Source: Nostoc sp. CMAA1605
Lineage (GTDB): Bacteria; Cyanobacteriota; Cyanobacteriia; Cyanobacteriales; Nostocaceae
DNA length: 50,898 bases
Assembly: GCF_021596505.1 (NCBI RefSeq)
Contig: NZ_PJIZ01000042.1
Coordinates: forward strand, 1-50,898
Reading direction: 5' to 3'
How positions within the stretch are numbered: the first letter of the stretch is position 1; each line of letters starts with the position of its first letter. The notes beneath the pieces were generated by a model. It searched no databases and was not told the origin of the DNA. It saw only the letters and a list, made by a program, of their open reading frames with translations. A program made the translations under genes and the position numbers. Below, piece by piece: positions 9,561 through 18,215 of this stretch.

Positions 9561-9693
9561 AGTAAAAGGTAAAAAGTTAAAAGGTAAGCCACTGCTGAGG
9601 TGAGAGTTTCCCACATCAGCAAGCGGCTCATACCAAAGGGTAAAAGAAAATTTTCATTCCTTCTTTTTACTTTTTACTTTTGACTTTTTACTT
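9561..9693. repeat. Imperfect inverted repeat between rbcL and rbcX
   Basis: AGTAAAAGGTAAAAAGTTAA-type sequence at 9561-9584 is complementary to the tract at 9664-9693 (TACTTTTTACTTTTGACTTT). If transcribed, the spacer could fold into a long AU-rich stem and lower the yield of rbcX/rbcS relative to rbcL. The same repeat family flanks gcvT, gcvH and the asparaginase gene, so it is not specific to this operon. Confidence 0.6.
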
Positions 9694-9713
9694 AAACTTG
9701 GGCTGGGTCAAGC

Positions 9714-10121
9714 ATGAATCTCAAGCAAATTGCGAAGGACACAGCCAAGACTCTCCAAAGCTACCTGACTTATCAGGCACTAAGGACAGTTCTGGCACAG
9801 CTAGGCGAAACGAATCCTCCTTTAGCACATTGGTTACAAAACTTTTCTGCCGGAAAAGTTCAAGATGGAGAAAAATACATCGAAGAACTTTTACAAGCAA
9901 AGCCAGATTTGGCACTGCGAATTATGACAGTCAGAGAACATATAGCCGAAGAAGTTGCTGATTTTCTCCCCGAAATGATTCGTACCGGTATTCAGCAAGC
10001 CAATATGGAACAACGTCGCCAGCATTTAGAACGCATTACGCAGCTGAGTTTATCCAACCCCAGTCCCGAATCAGAACAGCCAAGATTTTCCGATCCTGAC
10101 CGGGATAACTTAGCCAGTTAG
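9714..10121 (+). CDS. rbcX: RuBisCO assembly chaperone RbcX
   Basis: Homodimeric helical chaperone that binds the RbcL C-terminal peptide and helps RbcL8 assembly before RbcS addition. The 135-residue protein begins [20 protein letters not shown], with the conserved [10 protein letters not shown] groove helix and NPPLAHWL, and ends in a disordered polar tail. Its position between rbcL and rbcS is diagnostic. Confidence 0.97.
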   Translation: MNLKQIAKDTAKTLQSYLTYQALRTVLAQLGETNPPLAHWLQNFSAGKVQDGEKYIEELLQAKPDLALRIMTVREHIAEEVADFLPEMIRTGIQQANMEQRRQHLERITQLSLSNPSPESEQPRFSDPDRDNLAS

Positions 10122-10167
10122 GAAATCTCTCAGTCGTCACCAAATAGTAAACAGTTATTACTTAGCC

Positions 10168-10497
10168 ATGCAAACCTTACCAAAAGAACGTCGTTACGAG
10201 ACCCTTTCTTACTTACCTCCCCTCACCGACGCTCAAATTGAAAAGCAAGTTCAGTACATCCTGAACCAAGGTTACATCCCCGCAATTGAATTCAACGAGA
10301 CTTCCGAACCTACAGAATTCTACTGGACAATGTGGAAGCTCCCCTTGTTCAACGCCCAAACCACCCGCGAAGTATTAGGCGAAGTTCAAGCTTGCCGTTC
10401 TCAGTATCCTAGTAACTACATCCGTGTTGTAGGTTTTGACAACATCAAGCAGTGCCAAATCCTCAGCTTCATCGTTCACAAACCCAGCAGATACTAA
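10168..10497 (+). CDS. rbcS: RuBisCO small subunit
   Basis: Small subunit capping the L8 core of form IB RuBisCO. The 109 residues contain the signature [47 protein letters not shown] and [14 protein letters not shown]. Full length. It is last in the operon and is followed by a terminator. The related fold recurs in the C-terminal domain of the activase encoded at 12734-13963. Confidence 0.98.
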   Translation: MQTLPKERRYETLSYLPPLTDAQIEKQVQYILNQGYIPAIEFNETSEPTEFYWTMWKLPLFNAQTTREVLGEVQACRSQYPSNYIRVVGFDNIKQCQILSFIVHKPSRY

Positions 10498-10525
10498 AAG
10501 CTGACTTGGTTTAAATAATTTATTC

Positions 10526-10555
10526 GAGAGGGGTAAATGACTTTACCTCTCTTTT
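10526..10555 (+). terminator. Intrinsic terminator of rbcLXS
   Basis: GAGAGG(GG)TAAA and TTTACCTCTC form a stem with a short TGAC loop, followed immediately by TTTTG, 29 nt after the rbcS stop. Confidence 0.8.
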
Positions 10556-10573
10556 GTTGTTTTATGAGTTTTT

Positions 10574-11383
10574 ATGAGTGAAGCAAAAGTAATTCTCAAT
10601 ACATCATCACCCCGTAACCGTCAGAGTTTAGCCGCAGATTTATTCCATGCAGGACTTATCCCAGGAATGACGGTAATAGTTCATTCATCCTTAAGTTCAC
10701 TAGGATGGGTTTGCGGCGGTTCAGTCGCAGTAGTTCAGGCCTTGATGGATGTCATCACACCAAACGGAAACTTAGTAATGCCTACCCATTCCGGTGATTT
10801 GTCTGACCCGGCTGCATGGCAAGAACCGCCAGTTCCTCCAGAGTGGTGGTCTATCATTCGTGACACTATGCCAGCTTTTGATCCTCAAATTACCCCAACA
10901 CGAGGTATGGGTCAAATAGTGGAAACCTTCCGTACTTGTCAAAATGTGCTGCGAAGTTCTCACCCACAGGTTTCCTTTGCTGCCTGGGGAAAAGACGCTG
11001 AAAAGATCATTGCAAATCACTCTCTTGACTACTCCCTGGGAGAAAATTCACCCTTAGCTCATCTATATAATTTGAACGCTTGGGTACTTTTATTGGGAGT
11101 AGGATACGATAATTGCACAAGTTTTCATTTAGCTGAGTACCGAATTGGTCAATTAGAAAAAGTGACAAAAGGCGCGCCTATCATCGCCGCAGGAGAGCGA
11201 ATTTGGCAATGGTTCACAGATATTGATATTGATAATAGTTGTTTTGCTGAAATAGGTGCAGCTTTTGAAAACACAGGTCAAGTGAAAAGCTCCACTGTTG
11301 GTTCGGCCACAACAAAATTTTTTAATGTGCGAAATGCAGTTGATTTTGCTGTTAATTGGTTTCAAGATCATCCTAGAGATTAA
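10574..11383 (+). CDS. AAC(3)-family N-acetyltransferase
   Basis: A 269-residue member of the aminoglycoside 3-N-acetyltransferase (Antibiotic_NAT) family, which transfers acetyl from acetyl-CoA to an amino group. Motifs: [14 protein letters not shown] near residue 36, [41 protein letters not shown], and [25 protein letters not shown] split over the active-site region. ATG at 10574 (MSEAKVILN) fits the family N-terminus. The gene sits 76 nt after rbcS behind a terminator. Many chromosomal members act on unknown physiological amines, so I would not infer antibiotic resistance. Confidence 0.9.
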   Translation: MSEAKVILNTSSPRNRQSLAADLFHAGLIPGMTVIVHSSLSSLGWVCGGSVAVVQALMDVITPNGNLVMPTHSGDLSDPAAWQEPPVPPEWWSIIRDTMPAFDPQITPTRGMGQIVETFRTCQNVLRSSHPQVSFAAWGKDAEKIIANHSLDYSLGENSPLAHLYNLNAWVLLLGVGYDNCTSFHLAEYRIGQLEKVTKGAPIIAAGERIWQWFTDIDIDNSCFAEIGAAFENTGQVKSSTVGSATTKFFNVRNAVDFAVNWFQDHPRD

Positions 11384-11403
11384 TATTAATAATTAGAGGT
11401 TAG

Positions 11404-12015
11404 GTGAACGATAAATATAAATCACAAATCAGAATTTGCTTTCTAGGAGAATCTTTTGTCAACGGCACAGGCGACCCAGAATACCTGGGCTGGACAGGAA
11501 GAATCTGCGTAAATGCTCATAAAAAAGGTTATGACATCACTTACTATAATTTAGGTGTCAGGCGAGAAACGAGTACAGAATTAAGACAGAGATGGTTAAA
11601 AGAAGCCTCCTATCGTTTACCACAAGAATATGACGGTAGAGTTGTATTTTCTTTTGGTGTTAATGATACAAGCATGGAGAATGGTAAAACTCGTGTCGAT
11701 ATTACACAATCATTGGCAAATATCCATAGTATTTTAAGTGAAGCGAAAAATTTATATCCTGTTTTAATGGTTAGCCCTCCGCCGTGTGGAGATGATGAAC
11801 AAAATCAGAGAATTGCTGATTTAGCTCAGGAATTTGCTTTAGTTTGCCATGAATTAAATGTTCCTTATCTCGATGTTTTTTCAAGATTAAAACAGTCGAA
11901 AGTTTGGCTAGAAGAAGCCAGAAATTATGATGGCGCACATCCGAGAAGCGCAGGTTATACAGAATTTGCCCAACTTGTTGATAATTGGGATGCTTGGCAA
12001 AATTGGCTGAGATAA
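11404..12015 (+). CDS. SGNH/GDSL-type hydrolase
   Basis: A 203-residue cytosolic esterase/lipase-like protein with no signal peptide. Block I is FLGESFVNGTGD (GES in place of GDS), block III FSFGVNDTS and block V YDGAHPRSAGY carrying the catalytic Asp and His. The start is GTG at 11404, after an AGAGG-like ribosome binding site, 20 nt after the acetyltransferase stop, so the two are probably co-transcribed. Substrate unknown. Confidence 0.88.
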   Translation: MNDKYKSQIRICFLGESFVNGTGDPEYLGWTGRICVNAHKKGYDITYYNLGVRRETSTELRQRWLKEASYRLPQEYDGRVVFSFGVNDTSMENGKTRVDITQSLANIHSILSEAKNLYPVLMVSPPPCGDDEQNQRIADLAQEFALVCHELNVPYLDVFSRLKQSKVWLEEARNYDGAHPRSAGYTEFAQLVDNWDAWQNWLR

Positions 12016-12062
12016 AAATTGCCTATACTAGATGCAGCAACACTCCTGTGAGGAATCTGCTA

Positions 12063-12224
12063 ATGACATCATCTGTAGAAAAAGGCTGTGAGCAAAGTGT
12101 AAAAATTCCTCTCCTAGAAAGCGGGGACAGACTCACACGTCATGAATTTGAGCATCGATACACGGCTAGTTTAAATTCTCCAGCACATCAAAATTTGATA
12201 CAACAGCTATCACAATTGTCTTAA
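12063..12224 (+). pseudogene. Uma2 family N-terminal remnant
   Basis: The 53-residue frame MTSSVEKGCEQ ... IPLLESGDRLTRHEFEHRY matches the N-terminus common to cyanobacterial Uma2 proteins, but the catalytic domain is missing: after RYTA the sequence becomes unrelated and stops. Probably a deletion remnant. Confidence 0.65.
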
Positions 12225-12273
12225 TTGATTAAATTAGAAAATATTCATCCCAATTTCACTATAGGCAGAAATT

Positions 12274-12501
12274 ATGACACAAATTACTTTAGCTGAAGCA
12301 TCTCAGAATTTATCAGAGTTAATTGATGCAGCACTCGGTGGTGAAGAAATTATCATCGTTAAAGATAATCAACCTGTTGTAAAATTAACTCCTGTATTGC
12401 TGATAAAACGCCGTCTTGGATTCGGTAGTGCTAAGGGAATAGTCACAATATCTGATGATTTCGATGAACCATTAGAAGATTTTCGGGAGTATATGGAATG
12501 A
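12274..12501 (+). CDS. Phd/YefM-type antitoxin
   Basis: A 75-residue antitoxin. The start ITLAEASQNLSELIDAALGGEEIIIVKDNQPVVKLTPV is the Phd/YefM DNA-binding fold, and the acidic tail (DDFDEPLEDFREYME) is the usual toxin-binding segment. It overlaps the following PIN gene by 4 bp (ATGA), the usual antitoxin-toxin coupling. The antitoxin appears intact although its toxin is not. Confidence 0.9.
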   Translation: MTQITLAEASQNLSELIDAALGGEEIIIVKDNQPVVKLTPVLLIKRRLGFGSAKGIVTISDDFDEPLEDFREYME

Positions 12502-12674
12502 GGCAGCTATTGGACACCCATACTTTGATTTGGTTTATTACGGGTGATCCGAGAATACGTGAGACTGTGCGATCGCAAATTGAAAACAATCAGAATTGTT
12601 TGAGTATTGTCAGTATTTGGGAAATAGCAATCAAACACAGCATCGGTAAACTTAACTTGAATTTAGTTAAATAA
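12498..12674 (+). pseudogene. Truncated PIN-domain (VapC-like) toxin
   Basis: The frame starts MRQLLDTHTLIWFITGDPRI, with the first catalytic Asp of a PIN nuclease, and continues to SIVSIWEIAIKHSIGKLNL with the conserved Glu. It stops after 58 residues, whereas such toxins are about 125-130. The third and fourth acidic residues are absent and I see no continuation in another frame, so the toxin should be inactive. Confidence 0.8.
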
Positions 12675-12733
12675 ACATTAGATACCAAAAAAACTTAGCA
12701 TTATTGTTATAAATATTAACCAGGGATGAACTT

Positions 12734-13963
12734 ATGGCTTATTATATTGCTCCACGCTTTTTAGACAAATTGGCGGTTCACATCACCAAGAACTTCTTGA
12801 ATATTCCTGGTATTAGAGTCCCTTTGATTTTAGGAATTCATGGACGCAAGGGTGAAGGTAAAACATTTCAATGTGAGTTATCGTTTGAAAAAATGGGCGT
12901 GGAAGTCACATTGATTTCTGGTGGGGAATTGGAAAGTCCCGACGCAGGAGATCCAGCAAGGTTAATTCGCCTACGCTATCGAGAAACAGCCGAACGCATT
13001 AAAGTACGTGGCAAAATGTGCGTACTGATGATTAATGATTTAGATGCAGGTGCAGGACGCTTTGATGAAGGGACGCAATACACTGTAAATACTCAGTTGG
13101 TAAACGCCACACTGATGAATATTGCTGATAATCCCACCGATGTGCAGTTACCTGGAAGCTATGACGCAAATCCAATTCGGCGTGTACCCATTATTGTGAC
13201 AGGTAATGATTTTTCTACTCTCTACGCGCCATTAATTCGTGATGGACGGATGGAAAAGTTTTATTGGGAGCCTAACCGCGATGATAAGGTGGGAATTGTT
13301 GGTGGAATTTTTGCTGAAGATGGACTTTCACAGCGTGAAGTTGAACAGTTAGTTGATACTTTCCCTCATCAATCGATTGACTTTTTTAGTGCATTGCGAT
13401 CGCGCATTTACGATGAACAAATCCGCGACTTTATCCATCAAATTGGATTTGAACATATCTCTTTACGAGTCGTCAATAGCGTCGAAGGCCCACCAGTCTT
13501 TAAAAAACCAGATTTTAGCCTCTCTCACTTAATTGAGTCTGGGAAATTTATGGTGACTGAACAAAAACGCGTAGAAACTTCCCAGTTGGTAGATGAATAC
13601 AATCGTTTGAATCGAGGTAAAAGCTATCAACCCACACCCTCATCTGAGGTAACATCAAGCAATCCACCAAAACAGCAAAATTCTAGTACACATTTAAACC
13701 TAGAAACACAAGAACAAATCCGGCAAATCTTATCTCAAGGTCATCAAATTAATTTTGAACACGTAGACGAACGTCGCTTTCGCACCGGTTCTTGGCAAAG
13801 TTGCGGTAGTATTCATATTGATGCTGAATCTGACGCTATTTCTACTTTAGAATCTTGTTTAGCTGAGTATAGCGGTGAATACGTGCGCCTAGTCGGCATT
13901 GACCCCAAAGCTAAACGGCGGGTTGTGGAAACTATTATTCAGCGACCGAATGGGAAGAATTAG
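12734..13963 (+). CDS. rca: RuBisCO activase with C-terminal small-subunit-like domain
   Basis: AAA+ ATPase that remodels inhibited RuBisCO. Walker A is GIHGRKGEGKT (residues 34-44) and Walker B VLMINDLDAGAG (about 97-108), followed by NTQLVNATLMNIADNPT and IVTGNDFSTLYAPLIRDGRM. After about residue 295 comes a polar linker (PTPSSEVTSSNPPKQQ) and then an 85-residue SSUL domain (QEQIRQILSQGHQINFEHVD ... YVRLVGIDPKAKRRVVETII), related to RbcS and used in cyanobacteria to bind RuBisCO in the carboxysome. At 409 residues it has the cyanobacterial length. It lies 2.2 kb after rbcS on the same strand, as I recall for Anabaena. Confidence 0.97.
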   Translation: MAYYIAPRFLDKLAVHITKNFLNIPGIRVPLILGIHGRKGEGKTFQCELSFEKMGVEVTLISGGELESPDAGDPARLIRLRYRETAERIKVRGKMCVLMINDLDAGAGRFDEGTQYTVNTQLVNATLMNIADNPTDVQLPGSYDANPIRRVPIIVTGNDFSTLYAPLIRDGRMEKFYWEPNRDDKVGIVGGIFAEDGLSQREVEQLVDTFPHQSIDFFSALRSRIYDEQIRDFIHQIGFEHISLRVVNSVEGPPVFKKPDFSLSHLIESGKFMVTEQKRVETSQLVDEYNRLNRGKSYQPTPSSEVTSSNPPKQQNSSTHLNLETQEQIRQILSQGHQINFEHVDERRFRTGSWQSCGSIHIDAESDAISTLESCLAEYSGEYVRLVGIDPKAKRRVVETIIQRPNGKN

Positions 13964-13981
13964 GAGTTAAATAATTGATAG

Positions 13982-14575
13982 CTAATACTGAGATTGGCTA
14001 TCAATAGAATACTTTCCTTCTCTTTCTAACCACTTGGCCATTGCCCAAGCTTCCTCAAATCTGATATTTGCCATAGTCATGCCATACAACCTACACAAAA
14101 TAGCAAATTCCTGATAAGTAGTAGGTTGTTTAGTAAATAGCAACCACATCAAAGCAGTTTCCGCCGTTAAGTCTGTTAAACCTCCTTTTTTATGAGAAGG
14201 CCGTCGAACTACATTACAGCGTCTACAACGCAAAGTCATATTCTCCAGCTTGTCAGCATCATCTCCTAGTTCTTGTTTTGGGATGATGTGATCAGCTTGG
14301 AGTTCTAACCTGGTTCCACAATCTACACATCTACCTATTTGCTCAAAATGCCATTGTCTAACCGCTTTCCAACATTGCCGAGAAGGAAAATGCTTTTGAA
14401 ATGTTGGCTTACTAGCAATAGAAGTACCCACTTGTGATGGGTTTAGATGTCCTAAAACAAGAGAAGTGACTTCTTTATAAGAAACGATACCGTTCGCAAT
14501 CAAATCATTAAGAAGTCCACACCAGTCTGCATCACTCCAGTCCTGGCTATTAACGGGATATTGACCAACATTCAT
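13982..14575 (-). CDS. HNH endonuclease, probable restriction enzyme
   Basis: A 197-residue protein with a zinc-stabilised HNH core: CVDC (83-86), ADHIIPK (94-100), Asn112 and CRRC (117-120). It follows the XRE regulator gene with one intervening base, so the two form an operon facing away from a DNA methyltransferase. That arrangement is the classical R-C/M layout of type II restriction-modification systems, making this the likely cutting subunit. Recognition sequence unknown. It lies convergent with and 18 nt from rca. Confidence 0.85.
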   Translation of the reverse strand: MNVGQYPVNSQDWSDADWCGLLNDLIANGIVSYKEVTSLVLGHLNPSQVGTSIASKPTFQKHFPSRQCWKAVRQWHFEQIGRCVDCGTRLELQADHIIPKQELGDDADKLENMTLRCRRCNVVRRPSHKKGGLTDLTAETALMWLLFTKQPTTYQEFAILCRLYGMTMANIRFEEAWAMAKWLEREGKYSIDSQSQY

Positions 14576-14576
14576 G

Positions 14577-14858
14577 CTAAATTCCTAGTTCTTGCAAAAT
14601 ATCGTGAATGCTAATTTCTAAGACACGACAAATGTCAATAGTTTCAAAAATATCTAGTCTACGAACACCATTCTCATATTTGGAGACAAAAGTCTGGTCT
14701 TGACCAATTAACATTCCCAGTTCAGCTTGAGAAAGTCCCCTTTGCTCACGCAGACTCTTAAGTAAATGTAGTAACTGTGTATATTCATTACGGAAAATTG
14801 TTTTTTGATGTGATCTTTTTGCTCCAGAGGTTGTCTTGCGTTCCCCTGAATTATTCAT
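14577..14858 (-). CDS. XRE-family regulator, probable restriction-modification control protein
   Basis: A 93-residue protein with a Cro/CI helix-turn-helix: LKSLREQRGLSQAELGMLIG followed by QTFVSKYENGVRRLD and EISIHDILQELGI. The basic N-terminal 25 residues are extra compared with the shortest C proteins. Its position upstream of the HNH gene and divergent from the methyltransferase, with only 55 bp between starts, suggests that it times nuclease expression after methylation. Confidence 0.88.
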   Translation of the reverse strand: MNNSGERKTTSGAKRSHQKTIFRNEYTQLLHLLKSLREQRGLSQAELGMLIGQDQTFVSKYENGVRRLDIFETIDICRVLEISIHDILQELGI

Positions 14859-14861
14859 GCG

Positions 14862-14889
14862 ATTTTAGCATTGTAGTTAGGCTATACAA
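14862..14889 (-). promoter_or_regulatory. Candidate promoter of the XRE regulator
   Basis: On the minus strand TTGTAT (14884-14889) and TAAAAT (14862-14867) are 16 bp apart. The -10 box lies only three bases before the ATG, which would give a leaderless or nearly leaderless mRNA, a known habit of C-protein genes. Inferred from sequence only. Confidence 0.35.
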
Positions 14890-14910
14890 AAAGCTTGACA
14901 TGAGCTAATA

Positions 14911-14931
14911 TTTATGCGAAATTCGCATAAA
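14911..14931. promoter_or_regulatory. Perfect 21-bp palindrome at the methyltransferase start
   Basis: TTTATGCGAA-A-TTCGCATAAA is a perfect 10+1+10 inverted repeat covering the ATG at 14914, with TTGACA 10 bp upstream (14895-14900). It is a good candidate operator for the XRE regulator, allowing repression of the methyltransferase once enough regulator has accumulated. Confidence 0.6.
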
Positions 14932-17196
14932 ATAAGTTATGTAATTCTTGAATTTGCCGTGAACACAGAAATAGTTGCCAAAGAATTAATCTCTAATTTT
15001 CAAATCTTGACTCATACTCACTGGAAACCGTCTGAGCATCTGGAGGGAGAACTCAACAAATATTTACAGCAGTTTTCTGATGAACATCTTCAGTCAGAAA
15101 ACTTGATCAGAAATAAGTTGATATTCATTATTAATGACAGACTCGGTTTGAATAAGTCTATATATCGGCTATTTATCGACAAACTAGCAATTCATGGTAT
15201 AACTTTTAATTATCATGAAAAAATTATAATTGAAGAAAAAATTAACTGTCCTGAGATTAATTTTATTGAATGGTATTTTAGTTATTTCAACCATATAGAG
15301 ACTCAGATAACTTTATTAAGTTTAGTTGAGAAAGAAAGAAATAAAAAATTAATCAGATTAGATGATTTTTTAAATGAAGATAATAAATCAGATTTAGTAA
15401 TTGAATCAATATTTTGTTCCTATATTTACTATTGCTTAGAAGAATCACAAATCCATAAAACGCTTAATAATCATTGCCGTGAACAATATATTTTTAACTA
15501 CTGGGAACATTTACAAAATTTTCATAAAATTCAGCTTTCTAGAAATGAAGGTCTTGTAGTGCTTGACTTGGATAGTCTGATTAACCATAAGAATGTCAAA
15601 TATGAAGAGCTACTGACTCAAGTAATTAATTTAATTAAGGAAGCATATTACAGACTAGCCAATCATTGTTATATGGCAATGATTATCGGGCATGAATTTC
15701 AGCATAAGTGGCAATTGATTGCTGACATCACTATATTCAGTGAGAAATTTTTAGAAAATAAGATTGACCGTAATTATTTTAGATGGAAAGATGTTGCCCA
15801 ACAAACAATAAAATATATCAATCATATAGATGTATCTGCTTGCAGATTTGAATATGGTAATGAGGGTTTTACATATAAAGATTGTTATCTTGTGTACAAA
15901 AATAATCATGAAAAATGTCTGCTTCTGCTAGAAAAAAACGAGCGTGATGAAAATCCGATTCCCTGCCCTAAATGTAGGACATTTCAAGTAAACGGTAATT
16001 CCTACCCTGTTCTTGGTGTTAGGAGTTGGGAATGCAAAAACATATTTTGTGGAGAAAAGAGTAAGTATAATCGAGGCAAACGCTATTCTCTTTCATCAAT
16101 AATTAGACAACAGGCTATTTTAGATGATAGAAATATTATCGAAAAAGACTTTCTGAAGAAATGGAGAAGAGATATAGCCATAGTTTCATCATGGGATGAA
16201 ATTTATGAATTTCTAATCAAATGCTATTCTCTGTATGGTGATACAGTTGTTATTTATAGTCGAAACTTAACTATCAAGCAGAATGTATTCGGTAGAAATA
16301 TTAAAGCATATAACGAAGTCAATGAGTTTATTACAAATCATATTAATGCCAATGATTATTTTAATATGTCATTCTTCAAGAGATTTTTAATAGATAAAGA
16401 GAGATGTTTATTAGAAGAGATACAAAACTTATCTCCTGTTCAAAATATACATATATATCATGGAGACGCATTTCAAATACTTTGTAGTTTAGATAGTAAC
16501 TCTTTGGGAGGAGGAATCACTTCTCCTCCCTACTATAATGCTAGAAATTATTCCTATTGGCATAACATATATTGCTATCTATACGATATGTACAATATAG
16601 CACAAGAACTTTACAGATGTTTAAAGCCAGGTGCTCCTTTTTTATTGAACATTTTTGACTATTTTGATAACGAAAATACTATAGTTTTTTCAGATATGGG
16701 CAAAAAAAGATTAATATTAAGTAGTTATATGAGTTTTATTTTTAGATATGTAGGATTCAATCATTTAGGAAATGTGGTATGGGATAAAGGTGAAATTGAA
16801 GGCAATAGGAATTTTAACCAGGGTAATTACTCACCTTATTATCAAGCTCCTTTAAACTGCTGGGAACATATTTTGATTCTTGCCAAGGGCAAACCATCAT
16901 TTAATGTTTTACAAATTCCTCAATTAATCAAGGAAACAGCCGTCATTAAAATGATTAGAGGTAAAAATGTTTATGGGCATACAGCCCCATTCCCTGAAGC
17001 TATACCAAATTTACTTTTGTCCTTAGTTGCGAATACGGAAACCATCATAGATCCCTTTTCTGGTAGCCTTACTACAGGGATAGCTGCCATAAAAAAAGGT
17101 CACAAGTCAGTAAATATCGAAATACATCAAGAATATTGTGACTTGGCGTTAGAATTACTCAGAAAATATTTTGATGACTCAGTCAAAGCTTGTTGA
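14914..17196 (+). CDS. Beta-class DNA methyltransferase (probable N4-cytosine)
   Basis: A 760-residue DNA modification enzyme. The catalytic motif TSPPY is at 536-540, followed by ELYRCLKPGAPFLLNIFDYF. The SAM-binding motif DPFSGSLTTGIAAIKKGH is at 713-730, so motif IV precedes motif I, the beta-class order; SPPY favours N4-cytosine methylation. The 500-residue N-terminal part is unusual and contains a four-cysteine zinc site (C351, C354, C374, C379) and HEFQHKW; it may hold target recognition. The gene is far more AT-rich than its neighbours, suggesting acquisition. ATG 14914 lies inside a palindrome; GTG 14959 is an alternative start. Confidence 0.88.
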   Translation: MRNSHKISYVILEFAVNTEIVAKELISNFQILTHTHWKPSEHLEGELNKYLQQFSDEHLQSENLIRNKLIFIINDRLGLNKSIYRLFIDKLAIHGITFNYHEKIIIEEKINCPEINFIEWYFSYFNHIETQITLLSLVEKERNKKLIRLDDFLNEDNKSDLVIESIFCSYIYYCLEESQIHKTLNNHCREQYIFNYWEHLQNFHKIQLSRNEGLVVLDLDSLINHKNVKYEELLTQVINLIKEAYYRLANHCYMAMIIGHEFQHKWQLIADITIFSEKFLENKIDRNYFRWKDVAQQTIKYINHIDVSACRFEYGNEGFTYKDCYLVYKNNHEKCLLLLEKNERDENPIPCPKCRTFQVNGNSYPVLGVRSWECKNIFCGEKSKYNRGKRYSLSSIIRQQAILDDRNIIEKDFLKKWRRDIAIVSSWDEIYEFLIKCYSLYGDTVVIYSRNLTIKQNVFGRNIKAYNEVNEFITNHINANDYFNMSFFKRFLIDKERCLLEEIQNLSPVQNIHIYHGDAFQILCSLDSNSLGGGITSPPYYNARNYSYWHNIYCYLYDMYNIAQELYRCLKPGAPFLLNIFDYFDNENTIVFSDMGKKRLILSSYMSFIFRYVGFNHLGNVVWDKGEIEGNRNFNQGNYSPYYQAPLNCWEHILILAKGKPSFNVLQIPQLIKETAVIKMIRGKNVYGHTAPFPEAIPNLLLSLVANTETIIDPFSGSLTTGIAAIKKGHKSVNIEIHQEYCDLALELLRKYFDDSVKAC

Positions 17197-17327
17197 GCGA
17201 AAGTTATCCTTTTTTGATCATCAGCTTTCCCTTGTCAAAGTATCAGCACATTAAATCACGGGATCGCTTGCCGTATCGTTCACATTTTGTTACAAAAGTA
17301 CAAAGAACTTCTAGAGACCCAAACCAA

Positions 17328-18122
17328 ATGTTCGGCGGACTAACTGGTTTCCAAGATCCAAAAGGCACTGATTGGGGCGAAAAAATGCTCAACACAGTCG
17401 CCAGCCAAACGATTCGCCATTTGTTTACTCAAAGCGAGTCAGTAGAAGTCCTTGTGCGCTGCTATCCCTCCAGCAAACTGTTGCAAGGCAGCATTGATAG
17501 TTTTAAAATGAGCGGTCGCGGTTTGGTTATCCGTAGAGATTTTGCGGTAGAGGAAATGTCCTTTGAAACCGATGCTGTGGCTATTGACTTTAGTGCAGTT
17601 TTAGCGGGTAAACTAAATCTTAAGCAACCAACCCAGGCGATCGCTCAAGTAGTATTATCAGAAGATGGTATAAATCAAGCTTTTAATGCTGAACTAGTCA
17701 AAAAACGTCTAGTTAATCTCTCAGCACCTGCTTTAACAGAATTATCTGGTGGTCAGCCAGTGTCTTTCACGGATGTTCAAGTAAAACTATTACCGCAAAA
17801 TTGCCTACAGCTTTCCGCCAAAGCAGATTTAAATAATGGTGAACTCATACCACTGCACATGATTTTAAGCATAGCTGTGGAAAAGCGTCGCCGGATTGCT
17901 TTTAAAGACCCCAAAATTGAGCTTGATTCAGTCCCAGAATCACAAAAAGCTATTTCCCAAAATCTTGGTCTAGCACTAGCAGAGATTTTAGATAATATGG
18001 TTGATTTGGATAAATTTGACCTAGATGGGGTAAAAATGCGGTTAAATCGTTTAGACACTGAAGGTCAAAGGTTAATTTTTAGTGGCTACGCTGAAATTGA
18101 ACGAATTCCTCGTAATTCGTAA
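17328..18122 (+). CDS. DUF2993 (LmeA-like) protein
   Basis: A 264-residue protein of the DUF2993 family, common in cyanobacteria and related to the actinobacterial phospholipid-binding protein LmeA. Visible parts: DWGEKMLNTVASQTIRHLFT, VEVLVRCYPSSKLLQGSIDS, FETDAVAIDFSAVLAGK, and FDLDGVKMRLNRLDTEGQRL near the end. I use ATG 17328; the frame is open further upstream to 17190, overlapping the methyltransferase, but that part resembles no domain. No signal peptide is evident. Role in cyanobacteria unknown. Confidence 0.85.
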   Translation: MFGGLTGFQDPKGTDWGEKMLNTVASQTIRHLFTQSESVEVLVRCYPSSKLLQGSIDSFKMSGRGLVIRRDFAVEEMSFETDAVAIDFSAVLAGKLNLKQPTQAIAQVVLSEDGINQAFNAELVKKRLVNLSAPALTELSGGQPVSFTDVQVKLLPQNCLQLSAKADLNNGELIPLHMILSIAVEKRRRIAFKDPKIELDSVPESQKAISQNLGLALAEILDNMVDLDKFDLDGVKMRLNRLDTEGQRLIFSGYAEIERIPRNS

Positions 18123-18153
18123 TGGGCTGCGCCCCCGCTACGCTAACGTACTT

Positions 18154-18185
18154 AAAAACCGTCTAGAAACTTCTAGACGGTTTTT
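18154..18185. terminator. Bidirectional terminator between convergent genes
   Basis: AAAAACCGTCTAGAA and TTCTAGACGGTTTTT are fully complementary, giving a long stem with A- and T-tracts on both sides. It serves the DUF2993 gene (+) and ugd (-). Confidence 0.92.
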
Positions 18186-18215
18186 CGTTGTGTTATGAAA
18201 CTAATTAGTAGTTAA

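Noticed and set aside
8703..9631. Minus-strand reading frames inside and just after rbcL
   Set aside because: They mirror the strong codon bias of rbcL, have no family resemblance and lack ribosome binding sites.
10574..11383. Antibiotic resistance gene
   Set aside because: AAC(3)-family fold only; chromosomal context and unknown substrate do not support a resistance claim.
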